Assembly: GCA_902761355.1 (NCBI GenBank)
Contig: CACWJY010000018.1
Location: 1 to 39,393, forward strand
DNA: 39,393 nt
Direction of reading: 5' to 3'
Origin: Fibrobacter succinogenes
GTDB lineage: Bacteria; Fibrobacterota; Fibrobacteria; Fibrobacterales; Fibrobacteraceae
Below the pieces are notes generated by a model that was not told where the DNA came from, made no database searches, and worked only from the letters and a program-made list of their open reading frames with translations. The position numbers were made by a program, and so were the translations under genes. Below, piece by piece: positions 16,482 through 24,000 of this stretch. Position 1 is the stretch's first letter. Every line of letters begins with the position of its first letter.

Positions 16482-17171
16482 ATGAAATCCGATTTAATCG
16501 ACATCCAAGTGGAATCGCGAGGCAATGACGTCGAACTCACCCTATCAGGTTCTCTAGGCACAGCACAACTTGAGGCCGTCAAAGAAAAGCTCGACATGCT
16601 GGTAAAAGGCCCCGGTTGCTTTTTCTTTTTGAACCTACAGAACGCCCATTTTACAAGCGACCGCTACCTAGAAGTCTTTCTTGAACTATTGAACCGGGTC
16701 AAGGCGCAGAAATCTACCCTGATTCTCATTTTCGGGTCTGCCGAACTGTACGACTTCTTTTCAAAATACCTCAACATTTTCGAGGTGTACGAAAACCGTA
16801 ACGCCTATAAAAAATCCGGCATTAAAAAACAACTCCAACAAATTGGCCTCCACTACGGTCTACGTTCCGGCATTACGGTCAGCTCCGGTGTCGCCGTCGC
16901 CTTTATCACCTTGATCTTAGGTTGGATGATTACCTTGTTCTTAATCATCTCTACGCAGGGGCATGACCTAGCCGACAAGCAAGCGCAAATCATAGCCCTC
17001 CAAAACCAAAAAGAACGCTACATCCGAGAAATCGACAAGCTCGAATCTTCTATAGGGCCACTCCGCAAGCTAGGTGTCGTACAAGACACGACCATGCTCA
17101 GTTCATTCGGACTCATCCAGGAATGGGTGGGATACCTAGAATACTTAGAGAACACCAGGCGTGAAAAGTAA
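16482..17171 (+). CDS. STAS-like domain, membrane segment and coiled coil
   Basis: 229 residues. Residues 1-110 have the alternating pattern of a STAS (anti-sigma-antagonist) domain: VELTLSGSLGTAQLEAV, CFFFLNLQNAHFTSDRYLE, STLILIFGSAELYDFF. The usual DSSGL phosphorylation loop is replaced by FTSDRYL. A single hydrophobic segment (about 135-160, GVAVAFITLILGWMITLFLI) is followed by a coiled-coil stretch (DLADKQAQIIALQNQKERY), probably outside the cytoplasm. The ATG is 2 bp after the previous stop codon and the gene overlaps the next by 11 bp, so translation is probably coupled. A link between a cytoplasmic signal and the neighbouring lytic transglycosylase is plausible. No exact family recognised. 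Confidence 0.7.
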   Translation: MKSDLIDIQVESRGNDVELTLSGSLGTAQLEAVKEKLDMLVKGPGCFFFLNLQNAHFTSDRYLEVFLELLNRVKAQKSTLILIFGSAELYDFFSKYLNIFEVYENRNAYKKSGIKKQLQQIGLHYGLRSGITVSSGVAVAFITLILGWMITLFLIISTQGHDLADKQAQIIALQNQKERYIREIDKLESSIGPLRKLGVVQDTTMLSSFGLIQEWVGYLEYLENTRREK

Positions 17172-17862
17172 CGTTCGCATATCCAAGTTTAGCTTTGGCA
17201 TTGCCCTCGTTTTCTGCTTCGGGGTGCTAGGGCTTTTCGTATCAAACTGGTTTACCAGACAGGCCGAAATCCGAGACCTCGCCGAACAAGAAACGGTATT
17301 GCGCGGGGAACTGGAGCAACTAAACACTTGGGGAAAGTGGACTATTGATTACATCAAAATCCACAAGGCTCTCGCCTACCTTTCTAAAAATCGCCTAACC
17401 GAAGAACAGAGCGAAATGCTCACCGAGCAAATCTGGCAAATTTCACGTTCTTACGCCATGGACCCGCTACTTATATTGGCTGTAGTCGCCCAAGAAAGCC
17501 ACGGAAACCCCAATGCCCGCGGACGCATGCAATCAGGGGCTTTTTCTGGAGCCCTCGGCCTAATGCAAATCAAGCTCGAAACCGCAAAAAAAATGGGAGC
17601 CCACTTTGGCCTAAGCATCGAAACTGAAGAAGACCTACTCAAACCCGAAATCAACGTAACCGTTGGGACCGCCTATCTAATCCGCCTAATATCCAAATAT
17701 AAGGATTTAAAGGCTGCCTTGATTGCATACAACTTAGGACATTCTGCCGTAGACCGTATGCTGGAATCGGGAACCCCGCTACCAACAAAGTACTACCAAC
17801 ACGTCATTTCTAAATACCGCAACCTGACCAGCATCAATTTTTTAGAGACGAGCCGTCCATAA
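17161..17862 (+). CDS. Membrane-anchored lytic transglycosylase (SLT domain)
   Basis: 233 residues. An N-terminal membrane anchor (about 10-28, FGIALVFCFGVLGLFVSNW) and a short coiled coil precede an SLT domain that cleaves peptidoglycan glycan strands to 1,6-anhydro products. Motifs are the catalytic Glu in AVVAQESHGNP, GALGLMQIKLETAKKMG, EINVTVGTAYLIRL and IAYNLGHSAV. The GTG start at 17161 overlaps the end of the STAS-like gene by 11 bp. Full-length and apparently intact. Confidence 0.9.
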   Translation: MKSNVRISKFSFGIALVFCFGVLGLFVSNWFTRQAEIRDLAEQETVLRGELEQLNTWGKWTIDYIKIHKALAYLSKNRLTEEQSEMLTEQIWQISRSYAMDPLLILAVVAQESHGNPNARGRMQSGAFSGALGLMQIKLETAKKMGAHFGLSIETEEDLLKPEINVTVGTAYLIRLISKYKDLKAALIAYNLGHSAVDRMLESGTPLPTKYYQHVISKYRNLTSINFLETSRP

Positions 17863-17912
17863 CTGGTGACAGGTGGGCACAAGAGTATCAATAATTTTAC
17901 TAAATTTATGTT

Positions 17913-19274
17913 ATGATTCGTATTTTCGCAATCCTTTTCCTTACAACCTGCGCTCTCGCCGGAGAAATCCGCTATAGCCTGATGCAGTTTGTAGAAGATG
18001 GACTTGCAACGGATCCCCAAACCGAAGAAATTCGGCATGGTATCGAAGCCAAAAAAAATCAGCTTAGCCGACTCAAGGCCGAAGCTGTACTACCGACATT
18101 CTATGTAAGCATGATGGTTGGCCCCGCCCCCGGCCTTAAAGAGGAAATCCAGAACGGCGACACCGTAGACACCTACGATTTCACCAAGATGGGCCCATTC
18201 TGGGGCGTAGAAGCCAAGTTTATCCAGCCCCTGAACCTGGGGCAGTATCGCGCAGGCAAAATGGCTCTCGAAGCCGACATGCAACAGAAAAGCTTTGACA
18301 TCGAAAATCAGGTGCATAAAAAAGATGTCGAGTTGCAGACCTACTACTACAACTACCTTTTAGCCAAAGAAATGATCCGCATCGCCGGAGAGGCTCAGGC
18401 TAAAGTCGACGAAGCTTACGAAAAACTTGAAGAAGCCTTGGACGACGACGATCCGAATGTTTCGCAAATGGACCTTCTGAACCTCAAAGCCCAAATGCAC
18501 AAGGTCAAGGAAGGCGTCTCCGAAGCAAACCTCGGCATGAGACGTGTCATGCTCGCCATCCGTTTTGCCCTGAACCTGAGAGAAGAAGACACCTTTGTCG
18601 CAGAAGATACCATATTGGTTCAACGAACAGAATTGCTCCCCACACTCGAAGAAGTCCGCTCCCTCACGTTAAGGCACCACCCCGAGCTGCGCCAGCTTTC
18701 TGCCGGTCTTCGCGCCCGTCGAATCCAGATGGATTTAGCAGAAGCAAAACTCGCCCCAGAATTCTTTATAATGGGGCAAGTTCAATATGTCAAAAGCTGG
18801 GCCGGTAACCGTAGCGTCATGCAAAAGAACGCCTTTGACCAAGACGCAGTCAACAAGCTGGACGGGCTTATCGGCATTGGCGTGCGCTACCATCTAAACT
18901 TCTGGAAAAACTGGGAAGGCTACCGTTCTAGCCGCACCGACTTCAGGGCTTTACAGCTAAAGGAATCTTACGCATCCAACGGCCTCATGGCACAAGCCGA
19001 AGAACAGTACTACAAGGTCGTTTCGGCTAAAGAAAAGCTCGATGCCATGAAAGAAAGCCTAAGGGCCTCCGAAGCAATCTTGAAAGGCGCCGCCATGCAG
19101 TACGATTTGGATAAATCCAAGACAGGCAATTTGGTATCTGCCTATACGCAAAATATCACCATGCAAAAAGATTACTATTTTGCGGTATGCTCGTATAACG
19201 TGGAATTCGCACAATTGATTGCAAGAATGGGAATGTCACTAAAGGATTTCCATACAATCTATATGAATCAGTGA
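17913..19274 (+). CDS. TolC-family outer-membrane protein
   Basis: 453 residues with a signal peptide (about 1-16, MIRIFAILFLTTCALA). It shows the duplicated long-helix pattern of TolC-type efflux and secretion channels: EEIRHGIEAKKNQLSRLKAE, then a first helical hairpin and, after residue 240, a second (LRHHPELRQLSAGLRARRIQ, AEEQYYKVVSAKEKLDAMKE). Beta-strand parts include FWGVEAKFIQPLNLG and GIGVRYHLNFWKNWEG. No inner-membrane pump or fusion protein is adjacent, so the partner is elsewhere or the protein serves the MlaC-like gene next door. It starts 50 bp after the lytic transglycosylase. Confidence 0.85.
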   Translation: MIRIFAILFLTTCALAGEIRYSLMQFVEDGLATDPQTEEIRHGIEAKKNQLSRLKAEAVLPTFYVSMMVGPAPGLKEEIQNGDTVDTYDFTKMGPFWGVEAKFIQPLNLGQYRAGKMALEADMQQKSFDIENQVHKKDVELQTYYYNYLLAKEMIRIAGEAQAKVDEAYEKLEEALDDDDPNVSQMDLLNLKAQMHKVKEGVSEANLGMRRVMLAIRFALNLREEDTFVAEDTILVQRTELLPTLEEVRSLTLRHHPELRQLSAGLRARRIQMDLAEAKLAPEFFIMGQVQYVKSWAGNRSVMQKNAFDQDAVNKLDGLIGIGVRYHLNFWKNWEGYRSSRTDFRALQLKESYASNGLMAQAEEQYYKVVSAKEKLDAMKESLRASEAILKGAAMQYDLDKSKTGNLVSAYTQNITMQKDYYFAVCSYNVEFAQLIARMGMSLKDFHTIYMNQ

Positions 19275-19290
19275 GAGACAGGAGAATAAA

Positions 19291-19869
19291 ATGTTCAAGA
19301 AGATTCTTATCGCCATCGCATGCGCCTCTTTGGTCGCTTTCGCCGCCGAAGACCCCGTCGCTGCCATCAAGAAGAAAGACGCCGAACTGCAGACCCTTTT
19401 AAAAAAGTCCAGCCGTGACGCTAAAGAAACCGAACGAGTCAAGAGCCTCTTGAATGACTCCTTTGATTTTGGTCTTTTGGCCAAGAAGTCGCTTTCCTCT
19501 AATGACTGGAAGGCTCAGGATGAGGCTTCCCAGCAAAAATTTGTCACTGAATTCCAGCGCATGGTCCGCAATTCTAGCGCAAAGCGTCTGGAACTGTACC
19601 GCGCCGATTCAACAATTTATGAGCCCGCCAAGATGAAAGGCGATAACGAAGCTCGTGTTGTAGCGCATCTCTGGAACAAGGGCAAAGAATCCGTCCTTGA
19701 ATACAAGATGAGCATTGTCGACGGCAAGTGGAAAGCTTGGGACTTAGTCATCGATGACCTTTCTACAGCACGCAACTACAAAGACCAGTTCTCGCAAATC
19801 CTGAAGACCAAGAGTTTTGCCGAACTGATCGATATCATCAGCAAGAAGGCTGACGAATCGGAGAAGTAA
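19291..19869 (+). CDS. MlaC/Ttg2D-family periplasmic lipid-carrier-like protein
   Basis: 192 residues: a signal peptide (about 1-18, ending LVAFA) and an MlaC-type domain. Family features are FDFGLLAKKSLSSNDWKA, the QQKFVTEFQRM helix and the C-terminal IVDGKWKAWDLVIDDLS followed by ARNYKDQF. In the Mla system such proteins carry phospholipids between the outer membrane and the MlaFEDB ABC transporter. None of the MlaFED genes is in this window, so it either partners with distant genes or has another lipid role. A good ribosome-binding site (CAGGAG) precedes the ATG. It is 16 bp after the TolC-type gene and 5 bp before the next. Confidence 0.85.
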   Translation: MFKKILIAIACASLVAFAAEDPVAAIKKKDAELQTLLKKSSRDAKETERVKSLLNDSFDFGLLAKKSLSSNDWKAQDEASQQKFVTEFQRMVRNSSAKRLELYRADSTIYEPAKMKGDNEARVVAHLWNKGKESVLEYKMSIVDGKWKAWDLVIDDLSTARNYKDQFSQILKTKSFAELIDIISKKADESEK

Positions 19870-19874
19870 ACGTT

Positions 19875-20843
19875 TTGATTTGGGTTCTGGGCGTACTTTG
19901 TGCTTTGGCGCTTGTCGCCCTGTTCTTCCCATTTATATTCTGGGTTGACTTTTCGGCGGACTTTAATGAAATAACGGTCCGCATTCGTTTTTTCAAGAAA
20001 GAACTCTATACCTACGAAAAGAAATTTGGCAAAAAGAAACAGCCCGATGACGAGGATAGTTCCGTTGCTGAAAATGAAGAAATCGCCAAGGTTCCAGAAA
20101 AGCCTGTAGAAACGAAGTCCGCACCGAAAGACGAAAAGTCGGATACAGAGAAAAAGCCCATTGCAGAAAAGCCAGTCGAATCAGAGAAGCAAGCGGATGC
20201 GGCACCTCAAGAAGATTCAAAATCTGCAGAAAAGATTGCCAAACAGGTAAACGAACCTAAGCCGGCAGAAAATAAGGAAGAGGCGCCAGCCGACAAAAAA
20301 GAAGAGTCAAAACCCGCGTCAAAAAGTGAAGCGAAGAAAGAACCTGAAGCAGAAAAAGACAATACTTCAGCTGATGAAGAAAAAGAAAAGCGTTCGCTAA
20401 CAGACAAAGAATTCTGGACACTTTTACTTACGCCCGAATTTGACACTCGAGCCTGGTGGTCGGTTCGCCATTGGCTGTCGGCTCTCTTTAGACTATTTAG
20501 AATCCGTTTTTTCGATTGCTTTGTCGAGGGCTTCCGCATGGAATACGAAACCATGGGCTATGCCGCAGCATTGAACGGATTCCTCAAGAGCTATCCTTGG
20601 ATTGGCGACTGGGATTTTCGTATGGACTGGACCAACAATCACGATCCATACGCCGAAGGCCATCTGCGAGCATCAGTCAATCTTTGCCGCCTACTCGGAC
20701 TTATGTTTGCAACGCTATTTTACGGTGGAATCATCGCATTCACTTTCTGGCGCCGCCGCGCCCATATTCTCAAGACGGGAGAGCTCCCCGAGCTTGGATT
20801 TATCCGCAACAAGATTGTCAAAATGATGACGGAGGATGACTGA
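19875..20843 (+). CDS. Membrane protein with long lysine/glutamate-rich linker (DUF2953-like, tentative)
   Basis: 322 residues from a TTG start; no ATG is available near the beginning of the hydrophobic segment (residues about 2-24). A highly charged low-complexity region rich in K, E, A, D and P covers about 50-175. The folded C-terminal part (about 180-300) includes RFFDCFVEGFRMEYETMGYA and WIGDWDFRMDWTNN, then a second hydrophobic stretch (LLGLMFATLFYGGIIAFTFW). The layout recalls DUF2953 proteins, but the match is weak. It is 5 bp after the MlaC-like gene and shares the A of TGATG with the next start codon. Function unknown. Confidence 0.7.
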   Translation: MIWVLGVLCALALVALFFPFIFWVDFSADFNEITVRIRFFKKELYTYEKKFGKKKQPDDEDSSVAENEEIAKVPEKPVETKSAPKDEKSDTEKKPIAEKPVESEKQADAAPQEDSKSAEKIAKQVNEPKPAENKEEAPADKKEESKPASKSEAKKEPEAEKDNTSADEEKEKRSLTDKEFWTLLLTPEFDTRAWWSVRHWLSALFRLFRIRFFDCFVEGFRMEYETMGYAAALNGFLKSYPWIGDWDFRMDWTNNHDPYAEGHLRASVNLCRLLGLMFATLFYGGIIAFTFWRRRAHILKTGELPELGFIRNKIVKMMTEDD

Positions 20844-21547
20844 TGCCCGCATTGACTTTAGATAGACTACTCGCCTCTATCGGTTACGGTTCGCGCAAGG
20901 AATGTCGCGCGCTCGTACGCATGGGCGTCGTAGAACTCGACGGCAAGGTACTCGAAGACCCCTTCGAAGAATTCAAAACCCGTCCCGAGTCCATCACCGT
21001 AAACGGCGAAGAAGTCCCCACCATCGAAAAACTCTACATTATGATGGATAAGCCGCTGGATGTGGAATGCAGCCACAACGCCCGCGACCACCAGTCGGTG
21101 TTCGAGCTTTTGCCCGACCGTTTTTCGGCCATGGGCATCCAGACCGTCGGGCGCCTAGACGCAGATTCTTCGGGACTTCTGCTTTTTTCAAACCAGGGAG
21201 ACTTTATCCACAAGGTCGAAAGTCCCAAGAAAGGATACCTTAAAAAGTACCGCGTAACGCTTGCGCGTCCCTTTACCGAGGAGCAAAAGGCAGAGCTGTT
21301 GCACGGAGTCATGCTTAAAGATGAGAGAAGGCCGGTGCTCGCACGGGCCATCGAAGTCGAAAACGATTCTGTACAGATTTCAATCGGAGAAGGACTGTAC
21401 CACCAGGTGCGTCGCATGTTCGCCGCCGTCGGGAATCACGTGGAGACATTGAAGCGCGAAGCCATCGGCCCTGTGGTGCTGGACAACACCCTCGGAAAGG
21501 GCGGGTGGCGCTACTTGACAGCAGAAGAAATCGCCGTTTTGTCTTAA
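20843..21547 (+). CDS. RsuA/RluB-family rRNA pseudouridine synthase
   Basis: 234 residues. An N-terminal S4 RNA-binding domain (TLDRLLASIGYGSRKECRAL) precedes the catalytic domain with the motif GRLDADSSGLLLFSNQG, where the Asp of RLDADSSG is the catalytic residue. Later motifs are KKYRVTLARP and LYHQVRRMFAAVGNHVETLKR. Closest in layout to RsuA, which makes pseudouridine 516 in 16S rRNA; RluB/RluE-type specificity on 23S rRNA cannot be excluded. The start overlaps the previous stop by one base and a terminator follows. Confidence 0.9.
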   Translation: MPALTLDRLLASIGYGSRKECRALVRMGVVELDGKVLEDPFEEFKTRPESITVNGEEVPTIEKLYIMMDKPLDVECSHNARDHQSVFELLPDRFSAMGIQTVGRLDADSSGLLLFSNQGDFIHKVESPKKGYLKKYRVTLARPFTEEQKAELLHGVMLKDERRPVLARAIEVENDSVQISIGEGLYHQVRRMFAAVGNHVETLKREAIGPVVLDNTLGKGGWRYLTAEEIAVLS

Positions 21548-21567
21548 CCAAATGATTACTAAAATTA

Positions 21568-21592
21568 AAAGCCCCGGCATTGTCGGGGCTTT
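21568..21592. terminator. Bidirectional terminator between the pseudouridine synthase and HU genes
   Basis: AAAGCCCCG, loop GCATTGT, CGGGGCTTT, with A and T runs on both sides. It serves the plus-strand gene ending at 21547 and the convergent HU gene ending at 21616. Confidence 0.85.
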
Positions 21593-21615
21593 AAAACTTG
21601 TTGTGGCGAGATGAC

Positions 21616-22002
21616 TTAAGCTTCTTCTTCGGCTTGGATTTCTTGCGGCTGGGCAGAAATCATCACGTCGCGATCTTCAGCCTCAAGCTTGGCGTTCACG
21701 CCTTCGACCAGGGCTTCGAGACTGTTAATCTTGTCCTTGATGTCGTTGCTGAACTTGAACGAAGGAACCATGCGTTCTTCGATAAGTACAGTTTCGCCGG
21801 TGCGGGGGTTGCGGGCCGGACGAGCCTTACGAGGCTTGCAGCTGAAAGTGCCGAAACCACGAATCTCGATGGTGTTGCCTTCAATCAGTTTTTCGCCCAA
21901 AAGGTCGAGAAACTGCTCGATAACGGTCTTAATATCGTTGCGCACAAATCCGGTGGACTTGGCGATTTCTTGAATCAGTGCTTGTTTAGTTATATTTGCC
22001 AC
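21616..22002 (-). CDS. HU/IHF-family nucleoid protein
   Basis: 128 residues. Residues 1-95 are a full HU/IHF domain: NITKQALIQEIAK at the start, IEIRGFGTFSCK, the DNA-binding arm PRKARPARNPRTGETV with the conserved RNP tip, and VPSFKFSNDIKDKIN. A 33-residue acidic extension (LEAEDRDVMIS...EEEA) follows, longer than in usual HU (about 90 residues). It starts with GTG at 22002; AAGG lies only a few bases upstream, so initiation may be nearly leaderless. Confidence 0.92.
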   Translation of the reverse strand: MANITKQALIQEIAKSTGFVRNDIKTVIEQFLDLLGEKLIEGNTIEIRGFGTFSCKPRKARPARNPRTGETVLIEERMVPSFKFSNDIKDKINSLEALVEGVNAKLEAEDRDVMISAQPQEIQAEEEA

Positions 22003-22107
22003 GCCTTAAATATAGGTTTATCAATAAGTTAGCGTATAGGTCAAGGCGAAATTAAATATTTTTTTCGGGTTCTAGTTGCGGAATATTTGTGAATAATTGT
22101 GGTTAAA

Positions 22108-23229
22108 ATGTTGAAAAGTTTCAAGCTCAGAAATTTGGACGTATTTCCGAACACCATCCTTAGCCCCATGGATGGGGTGACCGACGCCCCCTTCCGTCGA
22201 CTATGCCGAGTTTTATCGGGGAACCGCATGGGACTTCTGGTCTCGGAGTTCGTCCCGACGGACGGAGACGCCGTCTTTTGCCTAGATGGCCACAAGCAGC
22301 TCAAGTTTTTCCCCGAAGAACGCCCCTTTGGCATACAAATTTTCGGCAGATTCCCCGATAAGATGGCCGCAGCGGCAAAAAAAATTGCCGAAAACCTGCA
22401 CCCGGAATTTATAGAAGTCAACGCAGGCTGTCCCGCACCCAAAGTGGCGGGCAAAGGAAGCGGCTCCGGACTGCTTCGAGATCTGCCTCGCCTGCAAGAA
22501 ATCTTGCACGACGTCCGAGCGGCCCTAGACAATTCCAACGTAGACATTCCGCTCACCCTCAAATGTCGTATTGGATGGGACGACCAAAGCATTAACGTGA
22601 TGGAAACCCTAAAAATTGCCGAGGGCGAAGGCGTCGAGATGCTGACCGTACACGGCAGAACTCGCCTGCAAGGGTACAACGGCCTTGCCAACTGGGACTG
22701 GATTGGAAAAGTCGCGGCCGCGGCCAAGATTCCCGTCATCGGGAATGGCGACGTCAACAGCGTCGCGACCGCCCGTGAGCGGCTAGAAACCTATGGAGTG
22801 TCGGGCGTGTCCATTGGCCGCGGCGCCATGCACAACCCGTGGATTTTCGGACAAATTGCCGACGCCTGGGAAGGCAAGCCGGAACGTCAGATGACAGCCA
22901 TCGAAACCCTCGACGTGTTCCCGCTTTACTACAACTTTAAACTCGAAGATGGCTCCACCGAAATGGGTGCCCTTGGCCGCCTCAAGCAACTCGCCGCAAG
23001 ACTATGCAAAGGTTTTGTAAATCCGGAATTTGACGCTGAAAATGATGCAGGGATGCAAGTCCGTCAAACGTTGCTCACTGCTCAAACAGCAGCAGAATTC
23101 TTCGACCGTCTGCAAGCGCTCAAAGAGGGCTTTGCCAGCAACATGCTCTTTTCTCCGGATCGATTAATCAACCTAAATGGAGCCAAAGAAACCGAATTGA
23201 GATTTGGCGACCAATTTGCCGGAAGATAA
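22108..23229 (+). CDS. tRNA-dihydrouridine synthase (Dus family)
   Basis: FMN-dependent enzyme that reduces uridine in the tRNA D-loop; about 373 residues. Motifs are the flavin-barrel start ILSPMDGVTDAPFRRLCR, FGIQIFGRFPD, the catalytic-Cys segment VNAGCPAPKVAGKGSGSGLL, LKCRIGWDD, LTVHGRTRLQGYNG, VIGNGDV and GVSIGRGAMHNPWIF. The C-terminal helical domain is present. ATG 22108 is chosen; a GTG at 22099 is in frame and also possible. The closest subtype looks like DusB/DusA but is not decided. Confidence 0.9.
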   Translation: MLKSFKLRNLDVFPNTILSPMDGVTDAPFRRLCRVLSGNRMGLLVSEFVPTDGDAVFCLDGHKQLKFFPEERPFGIQIFGRFPDKMAAAAKKIAENLHPEFIEVNAGCPAPKVAGKGSGSGLLRDLPRLQEILHDVRAALDNSNVDIPLTLKCRIGWDDQSINVMETLKIAEGEGVEMLTVHGRTRLQGYNGLANWDWIGKVAAAAKIPVIGNGDVNSVATARERLETYGVSGVSIGRGAMHNPWIFGQIADAWEGKPERQMTAIETLDVFPLYYNFKLEDGSTEMGALGRLKQLAARLCKGFVNPEFDAENDAGMQVRQTLLTAQTAAEFFDRLQALKEGFASNMLFSPDRLINLNGAKETELRFGDQFAGR

Positions 23230-23252
23230 AAGTTTTTTACTAAAAAATTTCT

Positions 23253-23285
23253 ACCGCCTCATTTTTTGCGAGGCGGTTCTTTTTA
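23253..23285 (+). terminator. Terminator of the dihydrouridine synthase gene
   Basis: ACCGCCTC, loop ATTTTTTGC, GAGGCGGT, followed by TCTTTTTATTT. Confidence 0.85.
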
Positions 23286-23296
23286 TTTAACAACAT

Positions 23297-23339
23297 GCAC
23301 TTATAAGTGCTATTTGTATTGCAAATGTCATACAAATAG
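23297..23339. promoter_or_regulatory. Adjoining palindromes upstream of the RelB/DinJ-like gene
   Basis: GCACTTATAAGTGC (23297-23310) is a perfect 14-bp palindrome. Sharing its last C, CTATTTGTAT and ATACAAATAG (23310-23339) form a perfect 10-bp inverted repeat with a 10-nt spacer. RelB-type antitoxins bind palindromic operators through ribbon-helix-helix domains, so these are candidate sites, although they lie about 75 bp upstream of the predicted -35 box. Confidence 0.5.
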
Positions 23340-23414
23340 TTTATTCAAAATTTTATCTAGTGAATTTGTACAAGCATTTATTTACAAAATAACAATTACA
23401 CACAAAAAAAGCAT

Positions 23415-23443
23415 TTGACAACCATAAAAAAATAAACTAACAT
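23415..23443 (+). promoter_or_regulatory. Predicted promoter of the RelB/DinJ-like gene
   Basis: TTGACA (23415-23420), a 17-bp spacer and TAACAT (23438-23443), 32 bp before the ATG: a near-consensus promoter. Confidence 0.6.
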
Positions 23444-23475
23444 TTACGTAGCTTTTTAGGGAAAGGGAAAGAAAC

Positions 23476-23706
23476 ATGGCTATTGTTAGTGTTCGAATGG
23501 ACGATGATACCAAAAAGAAATTCGATGCATTTTGCAGCTCGGTAGGAATTACCATTTCTGCAGCAGTAAACATGTTCGCCAAGATGACTATTCGTGAAGA
23601 TCGTCTTCCCTTCGACGTTAAGGGGACCGCCACAAACTCATTTTCTTCAAATTCTGTACAGGCAAAATCACCTAACAAGCCTACAGATATATTCACAAGA
23701 CCTTAA
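23476..23706 (+). CDS. RelB/DinJ-family antitoxin-like protein, no adjacent toxin
   Basis: 76 residues. Residues 1-50 match the RelB/DinJ ribbon-helix-helix pattern: VSVRMDDDTKKKFDAFCSS, VGITISAAVNMFAKM and TIREDRLPFDV. The C-terminal part (about 51-76) is Ser/Asn/Lys-rich and does not look like the toxin-binding tail of classical DinJ. The start follows GGGAAAGGGAAAG. No RelE/YafQ-like toxin gene lies on either side; a terminator follows at once and the next gene encodes the 1065-residue protein. It could be an orphan antitoxin or a small DNA-binding regulator for that neighbour. Confidence 0.8.
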   Translation: MAIVSVRMDDDTKKKFDAFCSSVGITISAAVNMFAKMTIREDRLPFDVKGTATNSFSSNSVQAKSPNKPTDIFTRP

Positions 23707-23729
23707 AATCAGGAACTCCTGCTTATTCA

Positions 23730-23766
23730 AAAAAAGGCGTTGCTTCGAATGAAGCGATGCCTTTTC
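23730..23766 (+). terminator. Terminator of the RelB/DinJ-like gene
   Basis: An imperfect stem AAAAGGCGTTGCTTC / GAAGCGATGCCTTTT around a GAAT loop, followed by CATTATAC. It separates the small gene from the large one downstream. Confidence 0.75.
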
Positions 23767-23817
23767 ATTATACTAAAATTCTTTTCAAATAAAACTTAAA
23801 AACAAACAAATTTATTT

Positions 23818-23830
23818 TTTGTAATACAAA
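23818..23830. promoter_or_regulatory. TTTGTA-A-TACAAA inverted repeat upstream of the 1065-residue protein gene
   Basis: Perfect 6-bp half-sites with 1-nt spacing, the same half-sites as in the repeat at 23310-23339. Further single copies are TACAAA at 23843, TTTGTA at 23865 and 23891, and ATTTGTA at 23912. The rest of the 294-bp gap is AT-rich; no clear promoter boxes were settled on. Confidence 0.45.
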
Positions 23831-24000
23831 TTAGCATCATTATACAAACAACATAAAACATTTTTTGTAACTTATTTTTTCTTTTATGAGTTTGTATGAA
23901 TTTTGCAATTAATTTGTACTATATTAAAATATGATTTTGACACATCCTCCCAACTAATTCGTCAGAATCTCCATTAACCCCAAATAAGGAGTCTATTCTA

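Noticed and set aside
19885..20400. KE-rich region as a TonB-type linker
   Set aside because: TonB has a Pro-rich spacer and a distinctive C-terminal domain; the C-terminal part here is different and ends in another hydrophobic segment.
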